Assembly: GCA_045636925.1 (NCBI GenBank)
Contig: JAZTYK010000002.1
Coordinates: 1 to 64,000 of the forward strand
Direction of reading: 5' to 3'
Origin: JAZTYK01 sp045636925
GTDB lineage: Bacteria; Bacillota; Clostridia; Oscillospirales; Butyricicoccaceae
Length of the DNA: 64,000 nucleotides
In this document: positions 42,251 to 50,822 of the stretch, in pieces
How the letters are laid out: each line of letters begins with the position of its first letter
How positions within the stretch are numbered: the first letter of the stretch is position 1
Position numbers and translations under genes: made by a program
Notes under the pieces: model-generated
Told to the model about the DNA's origin: nothing
What the model saw: only the letters and a program-made list of their open reading frames with translations
Database searches by the model: none

Positions 42251-43452
42251 CCAATATACTCTTTCAGCACGTCTTTGAAGGTTTGGATCACATAATCCAC
42301 CTGCTGGTCGGTAAGACAGGTATGCAGGGGCAGGGTGATCTCGTTGGCAAAGTGAGCATAGGCGTTGGGATAATCCGCAATGTCAAAGCCCATGTTTTTA
42401 TAAGCGGTATGCAGGGGCAGCGGCTTGTAATGCACATTGGTGGCAACACCCTGCTGCGCCATTTTTTCGATGATCTCGTTCCGCTGTTCCGGTGTGATGC
42501 CCGGCACACGGCAAATATACAAATGACCGGAGGATTGGTGACGGTCGGTATAATGAGGCAGGCTCTCTACACCCAGCGGGCACAGGCCGGCATCATAGCG
42601 CCGGATGATCTCTTTTCTGCGCTGCAGCAATGCGGGATAGCGCTTCATCTGCACCAGACCCAAGGATGCGGCAACGTCGGTCATATTGCACTTGTACCAG
42701 GTGCCCAGCACGTCATACTCCCATGCGCCCAGCTTGGTCTTTGCCAAGGCATCCTTGGACTGTCCATGGAGAGAAAACAGTTGCAGCTGGCGGTAGATTT
42801 CTTCATCATCCACACCGGGAATGGTGCGCCAGGTCAGCGCGCCGCCTTCGGCAGTGGTCAGGTTCTTGACCGCATGGAAGGAGAAGGAAGAAAAGTCTGC
42901 CAGACTGCCCACGGGCTTGCCGTCCCGGGTTGCGCCAAAGGCATGGGCGGTATCCGCCAGAATGGCCACCCGTCCCAGCGCCTGCTGCAACGGAGTCTTG
43001 CCGCGGAACAAATGCTTTTTTTCTTCTACGATGGCATACAAACGGTCATAGTCACAGGGAACGCCGCCCAGATCCACCGGAATGATGGCTTTGGTACGTT
43101 CGGTGACTGCGGCAGCCACCTGGTCGTAATCCAGCACAAAGGAATCGGGAAGGCTGTCCACCAGCACCAGTGTAGCGCCCACATGCGCCACCACAGATGC
43201 GCTGGCGGTATAAGTGTAGGCCGGCACGATGACCTCGTCTCCCGGCCCGATGCCCAGCAGGCGCAGTGCCAGTTCGGCACAGGCGGTCTGGGAGTTCAGG
43301 CACACCGCCCGCTTGGTGCCGCACAAAGCGGCGACCTGGCGCTCCAGCTCTTTGGTGCGGGGGCCGGTGGTGATCCAGCCGGAACGCAGCGCTTCGGCTA
43401 CTTCACGGATTTCTTCTTCTGTAATATCGGGGGGAGAAAAGGGAATCTTCAT
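42247..43452 (-). CDS. DegT/DnrJ-family nucleotide-sugar aminotransferase
   Basis: The 401-residue PLP enzyme heads the operon. It contains PFSPPDITEEEI, SGWITTGP, CLNSQTACAELAL, the PLP-binding DTAHAFGA, and the catalytic lysine in FSFHAVKNLTTAEGG. It resembles 4-aminotransferases acting on UDP-4-keto sugars (PglE/ArnB/PseC type). A partner 4,6-dehydratase is not in the window, so its substrate must be made elsewhere. I chose the ATG at 43452 after GGAGGT; the open frame continues through the promoter without another good start. Confidence 0.87.
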   Translation of the reverse strand: MKIPFSPPDITEEEIREVAEALRSGWITTGPRTKELERQVAALCGTKRAVCLNSQTACAELALRLLGIGPGDEVIVPAYTYTASASVVAHVGATLVLVDSLPDSFVLDYDQVAAAVTERTKAIIPVDLGGVPCDYDRLYAIVEEKKHLFRGKTPLQQALGRVAILADTAHAFGATRDGKPVGSLADFSSFSFHAVKNLTTAEGGALTWRTIPGVDDEEIYRQLQLFSLHGQSKDALAKTKLGAWEYDVLGTWYKCNMTDVAASLGLVQMKRYPALLQRRKEIIRRYDAGLCPLGVESLPHYTDRHQSSGHLYICRVPGITPEQRNEIIEKMAQQGVATNVHYKPLPLHTAYKNMGFDIADYPNAYAHFANEITLPLHTCLTDQQVDYVIQTFKDVLKEYIG

Positions 43453-43531
43453 ATCGCAACCTCCTTGCCTGCCTTGCAATGCGCACTGCAGGCCAAACGG
43501 ACATACTTCCACGCATAATTCTACATATAAC

Positions 43532-43560
43532 ATGATAGCACTTTTCCCTATATGTAGCAA
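43532..43560 (-). promoter_or_regulatory. Promoter of the surface-polysaccharide operon
   Basis: On the minus strand, TTGCTA (43560-43555) and TATCAT (43537-43532) are 17 bp apart, about 75 bp upstream of the first aminotransferase. No internal promoter is obvious across the roughly 15 kb operon. Confidence 0.7.
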
Positions 43561-43685
43561 GAAAAAATTGTCGGGGTTTGCCATAGATCCATTCTTTTTA
43601 CATGCTGTTCATATCTTTGTCTTCTGTTTAGAAATCTTTTCCGTCTTTCTTTTTTGTCTGCACGATCTTTTTGTCGAAAAACGAC

Positions 43686-43722
43686 TTCCAAAATCGGATA
43701 AGTAGATGTATAATATTATAAT
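43686..43722 (+). promoter_or_regulatory. Promoter of the hexuronate/gluconate operon
   Basis: TATAAT at 43709-43714 with TTCCAA (43686-43691) 17 bp upstream. A second TATAAT overlaps at 43717-43722 but has no -35. The weak -35 suggests activation by a regulator. Confidence 0.6.
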
Positions 43723-43818
43723 AGCTATAGTATGGCCGTTTTTTCATAATCTTTGCCGGCCTTCGCTGAGAACATGCAAGTAAAAATCATAATGCATCAC
43801 GCAGAAAGGAAGCCTCTT

Positions 43819-44898
43819 ATGAATCTGAATATCCGTAAAAACTACCGTTATGCTCTGGCATGCCCCACCAGCATGGGCGTGCGCATCACCCCCGACAACC
43901 GCATGGCTGTGCACAACAGCAACCACTTTTACATGCAGGCCACCAGCGCAGAAAGCAACGTGCTGAACGTTTCTTCTTCTCTGGGCAAGGAATGCCTGGT
44001 GCTGACCAAGTTTGTCAAGGGCAGCCCCATTGCACAGTTCATCAAGAACGACCTGCGGGCCAGAGGCATCCGCTATGAAGGTGTGGATGTGGATCAGGGC
44101 GGTCCCTGGGGCTATCGCCACCAGTTCAACATCGCTGATTCCGGTTTTGGCCTGCGCGCACCCCGCGTATGGAATGACCGCGCCGGTGAGGTTGGCCGCA
44201 CCCTGAACATTGGTGAGTTTGATGTAGCGCGCATCTTTGGCGAAGAGGGTGTCGGCATGCTGCACATCTCCGGCCTGATCGCCGCCATGAGCGAAGATAC
44301 CACCAAGTTCTGTCTGGCCGTTGCCAAGGCAGCCAAGGAGCACGGCACCCTGGTCAGCTTTGACCTCAATCACCGGGCTACCTTCTGGAAGGGCCGTGAG
44401 GAAGAACTGCACGAGGCCTTCCATCAGATTGCTTCCGTTGCCGACGTTCTGGTGGGCAACGAAGAGGACTTCCAGCTGTGCCTGGGCTTTAAGGGTCCCG
44501 AGGCCGGCGGCAAGGATCTTTCCGGCAAGATCGAGAGCTTTAAGGCCATGATCAACCAGGTAAAGGAAAAGTACCCCAACGCCAAGGTTTACGGCACCAC
44601 CCTGCGCCAGGTGATCTCTGCCAACGAGCATCTGTGGGGCGCTCTGCTGCTGGCGGACGGCGAATGGTGCGTGGAAGAGCCCCGTCCCATCCCCGTCATG
44701 GACCGCATTGGCGGTGGCGACGGCTTTACCAGCGGTCTGCTGTACGGCCTGATCTCCGGTTGGGAGCCCGCCAAGTGCCTGCAGTTTGGTTGGGCCAGCG
44801 GTGTTCTGGCTGCCAGCAGCCTGAACGACTATGCCGAGCCTGCCGATGAAAAACAGGTTTGGGACATCTATGCCGGCAACGCCCGCGTCCAGCGCTAA
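43819..44898 (+). CDS. PfkB-family sugar (acid) kinase, 2-keto-3-deoxygluconate kinase-like
   Basis: The 359-residue ribokinase-fold kinase is longer than typical KdgK (about 310-340). The N-terminal half has the sugar-binding region. GNEEDFQL matches PfkB signature 1, and RIGGGDGFTSGLLYG holds the catalytic Asp in the GAGD position. In hexuronate operons this family normally phosphorylates 2-keto-3-deoxygluconate. Here neither mannonate dehydratase nor KDPG aldolase is adjacent, while 6-phosphogluconate dehydrogenase is next, so gluconate is a possible alternative substrate. I chose the ATG at 43819 after AAAGGAAG. It is the first gene of the operon. Confidence 0.82.
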   Translation: MNLNIRKNYRYALACPTSMGVRITPDNRMAVHNSNHFYMQATSAESNVLNVSSSLGKECLVLTKFVKGSPIAQFIKNDLRARGIRYEGVDVDQGGPWGYRHQFNIADSGFGLRAPRVWNDRAGEVGRTLNIGEFDVARIFGEEGVGMLHISGLIAAMSEDTTKFCLAVAKAAKEHGTLVSFDLNHRATFWKGREEELHEAFHQIASVADVLVGNEEDFQLCLGFKGPEAGGKDLSGKIESFKAMINQVKEKYPNAKVYGTTLRQVISANEHLWGALLLADGEWCVEEPRPIPVMDRIGGGDGFTSGLLYGLISGWEPAKCLQFGWASGVLAASSLNDYAEPADEKQVWDIYAGNARVQR

Positions 44899-44913
44899 AG
44901 GGAGGACAAGCAC

Positions 44914-46365
44914 ATGAAGAAAGCAAACATCGGCCTGGTAGGTCTGGCCGTTATGGGTGAAAACCTGGTCATGAACATGGAGTCCAAGGGCTTTACCGTG
45001 GCCGTTTACAACCGCACCACCGACAAGGTGAAAAACTTTGTAGAAGGCAGAGCCAAGGGCAAAAACATCATTGGCGCTTACTCTCTGGAAGAGCTGGCTG
45101 CCAGTCTGGAAAAACCCCGTAAGATCATGATGATGGTCAAGGCCGGACAGGCTGTGGACGATCTGATCGAGACCCTGCTGCCCCATCTGGAGGAAGGCGA
45201 TATCCTCATCGACGGCGGCAACAGCCACTTCCCCGACACCATCCGCCGCACCGCCTATGTGGAAAGTAAGGGCCTGCTGTATGTAGGCTGCGGTGTTTCC
45301 GGCGGTGAAGAGGGCGCACTGAACGGCCCCAGCATGATGCCCGGCGGTTCCCCTGCCGCATGGGAGGCCGTAAAGCCGATCTTCCAGGCCATCTGCGCCA
45401 AGGTGGAAAACGGTGCTGCCTGCTGTGACTGGGTGGGAGAAAACGGCGCCGGCCATTTCGTCAAGATGGTGCACAACGGCATCGAGTACGGCGACATGCA
45501 GCTGATCTGCGAGGCTTACCAGCTGATGCGTGACGGCCTGGGCATGCGTGCCGAGGAAATGCACGAAGTGTTTGCCGCCTGGAACAAGACCGAGCTGGAC
45601 AGCTATCTCATTGAAATCACCCGGGACATTCTGGGCTATAAGGACGAAAACGGTGAAACCACCGTCAACTATATTCTGGACACTGCCGGACAGAAGGGTA
45701 CCGGCAAGTGGACCGCCATCTCCGCGCTGGACGAAGGTGTTCCTCTGACCCTGATCGGCGAGGCTGTCTTTGCCCGCTGCCTGTCTGCCATGAAGGCCGA
45801 GCGTGTGACTGCTGCCGGTGTCTTTGGTCGCAGCATCCCCGCCTTTGAAGGGGACAAGGTCGCCTTTATCGAGAGCATCCGCAAGGCACTGTACGCCAGC
45901 AAGATCATCTCTTACGCCCAGGGCTACACCCTGATGCGCACCGCTGCCCAGACCTATGGCTGGAACTTAAACTACGGCGGCATCGCCCTGATGTGGCGTG
46001 GCGGCTGCATCATCCGCAGCGTCTTCCTGGGCAAGATCAAGGAAGCCTTTGACAAGAACCCCGCCCTGCAGAACCTGCTGCTGGATGATTACTTTGGCCA
46101 GACCATTCAGACTCTGGTGCCCGCATGGCGCGAAGTGGTGGCTTATGCCGTGAAGGCCGGTATTCCCATGCCCGCCTTTGCCTCTGCCCTGAGCTACTTT
46201 GACGGTTACACCACCGCAAATCTGCCCGCAAACCTGCTACAGGCACAGCGCGACTACTTTGGCGCGCATACCTATGAGCGCATTGACTGCCAGCGCGGCA
46301 AGTTCTTTCACACCAACTGGACCGGTCACGGCGGCGACACCGCCGCAGGCGTGTACAATGCCTAA
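44914..46365 (+). CDS. gnd: 6-phosphogluconate dehydrogenase (decarboxylating)
   Basis: The 483-residue enzyme oxidises 6-phosphogluconate to ribulose-5-phosphate and CO2. The N-terminal Rossmann motif is GLAVMGENLVMNM, and NRTTDK after strand 2 suggests NADP. The family signature DTAGQKGTGKW lies near residue 255, and the catalytic KMVHNGIEYGDMQL segment is intact. It follows the kinase by 15 bp. Finding it in a hexuronate operon is notable, because many Clostridia lack an oxidative pentose phosphate branch from glucose-6-phosphate. It suggests a sugar-acid feed into 6-phosphogluconate. Confidence 0.96.
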   Translation: MKKANIGLVGLAVMGENLVMNMESKGFTVAVYNRTTDKVKNFVEGRAKGKNIIGAYSLEELAASLEKPRKIMMMVKAGQAVDDLIETLLPHLEEGDILIDGGNSHFPDTIRRTAYVESKGLLYVGCGVSGGEEGALNGPSMMPGGSPAAWEAVKPIFQAICAKVENGAACCDWVGENGAGHFVKMVHNGIEYGDMQLICEAYQLMRDGLGMRAEEMHEVFAAWNKTELDSYLIEITRDILGYKDENGETTVNYILDTAGQKGTGKWTAISALDEGVPLTLIGEAVFARCLSAMKAERVTAAGVFGRSIPAFEGDKVAFIESIRKALYASKIISYAQGYTLMRTAAQTYGWNLNYGGIALMWRGGCIIRSVFLGKIKEAFDKNPALQNLLLDDYFGQTIQTLVPAWREVVAYAVKAGIPMPAFASALSYFDGYTTANLPANLLQAQRDYFGAHTYERIDCQRGKFFHTNWTGHGGDTAAGVYNA

Positions 46366-47197
46366 GTATCACGGCATCATCGCCCTGGATCTGGACGGCA
46401 CCCTGCTCAGTAGCCAAAAAGAGCTGTCTGTGCGAAATCGGGCAGCGCTGGAGACTGCCGATGCCGCCGGCTATGCCATTGTGCCCACCACCGGGCGCTT
46501 CTTTGACGGCATGCCCCAGGTGATCCGGGATTTGCCCATGGTGCGCTATGCCATCACCTGCAACGGCGCAGAAGTGCTGGATCGGGAGTCCGGACAGGTA
46601 ATGTATCGGGCAGAGATGCCCTGGCAGCGTGCCATAGAGCTGATGGAATATCTGGACGGCTTTGATCTGATTTATGACTGCTATCTGGAAGGCTTTGGCC
46701 GTATGACCGAGGCGATGAAGGATCGGATCAACGAGATTGTACCGCCGGGACACGCACGGCAGATGCTGCACGAGCTGCGTCTGCCCGTGCCCGAGCTGAA
46801 GGAATATCTGCGGCAGCAGCAGAAGTCCATTCAAAAGTCCCAGTTCTATACCAAAGACCCCGCCCTGCGGCTGGAGATGCTGGAAAGACTGCCGGGGCTG
46901 TTCCCCGACCTGCAGGTGTCCAGCGCCCTGCCCAACAATGTGGAGATCAATGCCCAAAACGCCACCAAAGGCAAGGCGCTGCTGGCGCTGGCCGCGCAAC
47001 TGGGCGTAGACCCCAAAAACACCTATGCCTTTGGCGACGGACTCAACGACTGTTCCATGCTGCGGGATGCCGGCACCGGCATCGCCATGGAAAATGCCTC
47101 GGATGCCGTCAAGCAGGCCGCCGATACCGTTACGCTCCATTGTGACCAAGACGGCGTGGCGGTATATATCGAAACGCATATTTTGCCCCGGGCATAA
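46358..47197 (+). CDS. Cof-type HAD-IIB phosphatase
   Basis: The 279-residue HAD hydrolase has a large type IIB cap. Motif I is LDLDGTLLSS, motif II TTGR, NGAE in the cap entry, the Lys in NATKGKALLAL, and motif IV FGDGLNDCSML. Such enzymes dephosphorylate sugar phosphates or, in some cases, flavins and erythronate-4-phosphate. The ATG at 46358 overlaps the gnd stop by 8 bp. Its place in the operon suggests control of a phospho-sugar-acid pool, or housekeeping removal of a dead-end phosphate. Confidence 0.87.
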   Translation: MPKYHGIIALDLDGTLLSSQKELSVRNRAALETADAAGYAIVPTTGRFFDGMPQVIRDLPMVRYAITCNGAEVLDRESGQVMYRAEMPWQRAIELMEYLDGFDLIYDCYLEGFGRMTEAMKDRINEIVPPGHARQMLHELRLPVPELKEYLRQQQKSIQKSQFYTKDPALRLEMLERLPGLFPDLQVSSALPNNVEINAQNATKGKALLALAAQLGVDPKNTYAFGDGLNDCSMLRDAGTGIAMENASDAVKQAADTVTLHCDQDGVAVYIETHILPRA

Positions 47198-47227
47198 GCC
47201 CAATCCAAACAGAAAGAAGGAGCGAAC

Positions 47228-48076
47228 ATGGAGCTTTCTTTTCAGCCCAATCTGACCAATAAAGTTGCCGTTATCACCGGCGGTGCCGGCGTGTTGTGCC
47301 GCGAGTTTGCCAAAGCGCTGGCCCAGTGCGGCGCCAAGGTTGCCATTTTGAACCGCACCCTCTCCAAGGCCGAGGATCTGGCCGCAGAGATCTGCGGTAA
47401 CGGCTATGAGGCCGCCGCTTTTCAGGTGGACGTGACCGATGCCGCCAGCGTAGAGGCTGCACATCAGGCCGTGCTTCACAAGTACGGCAAGTGCGATATT
47501 CTCATCAACGGTGCCGGCGGCAACCACCCCAAAGCCACCACCGATCAGGAGTATTTTGACCAGGCCGGTATGGATGCCGGGGTCAAGACCTTTTTTGATC
47601 TGCAGGACAGCGACATGGAGTTTGTCTTTAACCTGAACTTTATCGGCACCCTGCTGCCCACCCAGGCCTTTGCCAAGGATATGCTGGGTCGCAAGGGCTG
47701 CACCATTCTGAACATCAGCTCTATGAACGCCTATACCCCGCTGACCAAGATCCCTGCCTACTCCGGCGCCAAGGCTGCCATCAGCAACTTTACCCAGTGG
47801 CTGGCGGTGCACTTCAGCCGCGAGGGCATTCGTGTGAACGCCATTGCCCCCGGCTTTTTCTCCACGGAGCAGAACAAAAAGCTGCTGTGGAACGAAGACG
47901 GCACCCCCACTGCCCGCACCGGCAAGATTCTGGCGGCTACCCCCATGGGCCGCTTTGGCGCGCCGCAGGAGCTGCTGGGCGCTCTGCTGTTTTTGGTGGA
48001 TGAGCGCGCTGCCTCTTTTGTTACCGGCATCGTGATCCCCGTGGACGGCGGATTTTCTGCCTACAGCGGCGTATAA
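47228..48076 (+). CDS. uxuB: D-mannonate oxidoreductase (fructuronate reductase), SDR type
   Basis: The 282-residue short-chain dehydrogenase resembles Bacillus UxuB (YjmF, 278 residues). It has the cofactor motif TGGAGVLCREFA, NGAGGNHPKATT, and the catalytic Ser in NISSMNA with YSGAK (Tyr and Lys). The segment TQWLAVHFSREGIRVNAIAPGFF is typical of this subgroup. It interconverts D-fructuronate and D-mannonate with NAD(H). The unusual GGNHPKATT stretch is characteristic of the UxuB-like branch. It starts 30 bp after the HAD gene with GAAGGAG. Confidence 0.9.
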   Translation: MELSFQPNLTNKVAVITGGAGVLCREFAKALAQCGAKVAILNRTLSKAEDLAAEICGNGYEAAAFQVDVTDAASVEAAHQAVLHKYGKCDILINGAGGNHPKATTDQEYFDQAGMDAGVKTFFDLQDSDMEFVFNLNFIGTLLPTQAFAKDMLGRKGCTILNISSMNAYTPLTKIPAYSGAKAAISNFTQWLAVHFSREGIRVNAIAPGFFSTEQNKKLLWNEDGTPTARTGKILAATPMGRFGAPQELLGALLFLVDERAASFVTGIVIPVDGGFSAYSGV

Positions 48077-48087
48077 GGAGCTGCAGT

Positions 48088-49362
48088 ATGGATAAGTTCC
48101 TGTATGCCAAGGATGAAAACGGTCTGAGTCTGGAAGAAATCCGCGCTGCCCTGCTGGAAAGCCTGCAGGGACGCAAGCTGCAAAACGCGCTGATCATTCC
48201 CCCGGACTTTACCCGGTTCCATTCCAATGCCGGCTTTATCACCAATGTCTATTATCACGCCCTTACTGACATGGGCTGCAACGTAGATATTCTTCCCGCT
48301 CTGGGCACCCATGTGCCGGTCACTGAGGAAGAAGCCCAGCGGATGTTTGGTGACATTCCCTTTAACAAGTTTATCCCCCACAACTGGCGCACCGATGTGA
48401 TGAAGCTGGGCGAAGTGCCCGCCGCCTTTGTGGAAGAGATCACTGACGGACTTTGGCACAACCCGGTGTCTGCCGAGATCAACCGGTTGGTAATGGATGA
48501 GAAGTACGATCTGATCCTCTCCCCGGGTCAGGTGGTACCCCACGAGGTCATCGGCATGGCAAACCATGCCAAAAACCTGTTTGTGGGTGTGGGCGGCAGC
48601 GATATGATTAACAAGAGCCATATGATCGGCGCGGTGTACGGCATGGAGCGCATGATGGGCAAGGATCACACCCCCGTGCGCAAGATCTTTGACTACGGCA
48701 TGGAGCATTTCCTCAAGGATCGCCCCATTCTGTTTATCCTCACCGTGTGCACCGCCCCCGGCGGCAAGATCCGCACCCACGGTCTGTTTATCGGCGAAGA
48801 CCGCAAGTGTCTGGAAGCCGCCATTGCCCTGGCACAGGAGAAGAACATCGACTTTGTGCCCACCGGCATTAAAAAATGCGTGGTGTATCTGGATCCCAGT
48901 GAGTTTAGGAGCACCTGGCTGGGCAACAAATCGGTATACCGCACCCGCATGGCCATTGCCGACGACGGCGAACTGCTGGTGCTGGCTCCCGGCATTGAGC
49001 GCTTTGGCGAAGACATGCAGGTGGACAAGCTGATCCGCAAGTACGGCTACAAGGGTCGGCTGAATACACTAGCGCAGTTTGAAAAGCCGGAAAACCAGGA
49101 TCTGCGGGACAACATGGGCGCCGCCGCCCATCTGATCCACGGATCTTCGGACGGACGGTTTTCTATCACCTATGCGGTAAAGAACATCACCCGGGAAGAG
49201 ATCGAGGGCGTAGGCTTTGGCTATGCCGACTATGACGAGACGGTAAAGCGCTATGATCCCGCTTCCCTGCAGTACGGCTACAACACCATGCCCGACGGTG
49301 AGGAGATTTATTTTATCCCCAACCCCGCTTTGGGTCTGTGGATCAATCGGGAGAAGTTTTGA
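48088..49362 (+). CDS. LarA-family nickel-pincer hydroxyacid epimerase (D-gluconate 2-epimerase candidate)
   Basis: The 424-residue protein belongs to the lactate racemase LarA (DUF2088) family. Residues known from LarA to bind the nickel-pincer nucleotide or act in catalysis are preserved with correct spacing. Asp40 and Arg43 are in PDFTR, His75 in GTH, and His152 in PHE. Lys162 lies 10 residues later (cofactor-attaching Lys184 in LarA), and His178 lies 16 after that (His200). Some LarA homologues epimerise C2 of D-gluconate to D-mannonate. Its location between uxuB and uxaC fits such a role on mannonate. LarB, LarC and LarE, needed to make the cofactor, are not in this window. It starts 11 bp after uxuB. 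Confidence 0.85.
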   Translation: MDKFLYAKDENGLSLEEIRAALLESLQGRKLQNALIIPPDFTRFHSNAGFITNVYYHALTDMGCNVDILPALGTHVPVTEEEAQRMFGDIPFNKFIPHNWRTDVMKLGEVPAAFVEEITDGLWHNPVSAEINRLVMDEKYDLILSPGQVVPHEVIGMANHAKNLFVGVGGSDMINKSHMIGAVYGMERMMGKDHTPVRKIFDYGMEHFLKDRPILFILTVCTAPGGKIRTHGLFIGEDRKCLEAAIALAQEKNIDFVPTGIKKCVVYLDPSEFRSTWLGNKSVYRTRMAIADDGELLVLAPGIERFGEDMQVDKLIRKYGYKGRLNTLAQFEKPENQDLRDNMGAAAHLIHGSSDGRFSITYAVKNITREEIEGVGFGYADYDETVKRYDPASLQYGYNTMPDGEEIYFIPNPALGLWINREKF

Positions 49363-49363
49363 T

Positions 49364-50761
49364 ATGAAGCCTTTTATGAACGCAGAGTTTTTGCTGCAGA
49401 GCGAAACCGCCAGTCGGCTGTATCACCGATATGCCGAAACCTGCCCCATCATTGACTATCACAATCACCTGCCTGCCAAAGAGATTTATCAGCGGCAGCG
49501 GTATGAAAATCTGACCCAGCTTTGGCTGGCTGCCGACCACTACAAGTGGCGCTGCATGCGTGTTTGCGGTGTAAATGAGGCATACATCACCGGCGATGCC
49601 GAGGATTATGACAAGTTCCTCGCCTTTGCCCGCATCATGCCCCGGCTCATCGGCAACCCGGTCTATCACTGGGCGCATCTGGAGCTGCAGCGGTATTTTG
49701 ACATTGACACGCCGCTGACCGAGGAAACCGCGCGGAGTATTTGGGACAAGACCTGCGCCATGCTGCAGCAGGATGGCTTTGACGCCGTTTCTCTGCTGGA
49801 TCGGGCACAGGTAAAGGTGCTGTGCACCACCGATGACCCTGCCGATGATCTGCAGTGGCACATCAAGCTGGCAGAGGACGCCGCTGTTCCTTTCCGCACC
49901 CTGCCCTCCTTCCGCCCCGACCGTTTTTTGCACATTGACCAGCCGGCTTTTTCCACCGCAGTGCAGCAGCTGGGGGCACGCTACGGCACCATTACCGATT
50001 GGGACAGTTTGCTGGCTGCCTTGCAGAAGAGTCTGGATTTCTTCTGTCAGGTCGGCTGTAAGGTCACCGATCACGGTTTTTTACATTTCCGTTATGCAAA
50101 CGGCGGAGATCCCTCCGCCGTGTTCGCCAAGGCCTTTGCCGGCGAAAGCCTGACGGAAGAAGAAATTTCCGTTTATCAGGGCGCGCTGCTGCGCTTTTTG
50201 GCCAAGGAATACACCCGACGCGATCTGGCCATGCAGCTGCATCTGGGACCTATCCGCAACAACTCTCCCCGGCTGGTTGCCTGCAAGGGCGCGGACGCCG
50301 GCGGTGACAGCATTGGTGCTGCCACCGATCCCTTCCTGCTGGGTGCCCTGCTGGGCGATCTAGAGCGGGAGGGAAGCCTGCCCAAGACCATTCTGTACAA
50401 CATGCATCCGGCCGATACGGCGATGCTGGCCACCATGGCCGTCAACTTTGCCAATGCCGGCGCACGGGTGCAGTACGGCGCAGCCTGGTGGCTGCACGAT
50501 CATATCCGCGGTATGTCTGAGCAGCTGGATCAGCTGATGGAGACCGGTTTGATCTCCGGGTTTGTGGGTATGCTTACCGACTCCCGCAGCTTTACCTCCT
50601 TTGCACGGCACGAATACTTCCGCCGCATCCTCTGTGACAAGCTGGGTGCCATTGTAGAGCGGGGCGAATATCCCTGCGACATGGCTCGTCTGGGCGAGAT
50701 GGTGCAGGATATTTGCTGGCGCAATGCCAACGAATATTTTGGCTTTGGCGTAGAGCTGTAA
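49364..50761 (+). CDS. uxaC: Glucuronate isomerase
   Basis: The 465-residue uronate isomerase of the amidohydrolase superfamily converts D-glucuronate to D-fructuronate (or galacturonate to tagaturonate). The metal-binding DYHNHLPAKEI is present, as are CTTDDPADDL, FRPDR, QLHLGPIRNN and FVGMLTDSRSF. Length matches UxaC (about 470). It is the last gene of the operon, beginning 1 bp after the LarA-like gene (ATG at 49364), and is followed by a terminator. With UxuB it forms the entry to hexuronate use, but no uxuA or kdgA is within reach. Confidence 0.96.
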   Translation: MKPFMNAEFLLQSETASRLYHRYAETCPIIDYHNHLPAKEIYQRQRYENLTQLWLAADHYKWRCMRVCGVNEAYITGDAEDYDKFLAFARIMPRLIGNPVYHWAHLELQRYFDIDTPLTEETARSIWDKTCAMLQQDGFDAVSLLDRAQVKVLCTTDDPADDLQWHIKLAEDAAVPFRTLPSFRPDRFLHIDQPAFSTAVQQLGARYGTITDWDSLLAALQKSLDFFCQVGCKVTDHGFLHFRYANGGDPSAVFAKAFAGESLTEEEISVYQGALLRFLAKEYTRRDLAMQLHLGPIRNNSPRLVACKGADAGGDSIGAATDPFLLGALLGDLEREGSLPKTILYNMHPADTAMLATMAVNFANAGARVQYGAAWWLHDHIRGMSEQLDQLMETGLISGFVGMLTDSRSFTSFARHEYFRRILCDKLGAIVERGEYPCDMARLGEMVQDICWRNANEYFGFGVEL

Positions 50762-50782
50762 GTACAATCAAATGTAAAAAGA

Positions 50783-50811
50783 TCCTTCCCCCGGGGGAAG
50801 GAGCTTTTGTT
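50783..50811. terminator. Terminator between uxaC and hydA
   Basis: The perfect palindrome TCCTTCCCCC/GGGGGAAGGA is followed by TTTTGTTTTG on the plus side and TCTTTTT on the minus side, serving both converging operons. Confidence 0.8.
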
Positions 50812-50822
50812 TTGTATTGAGA

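Larger units (their letters stand above)
43453..43818. other. 366-bp divergent control region between polysaccharide and hexuronate operons
   Basis: It holds the minus-strand polysaccharide promoter (43532-43560), a T-rich tract at about 43600-43680, and the plus-strand promoter with two overlapping TATAAT elements (43709-43722). No gene or other structure is seen. Confidence 0.7.
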
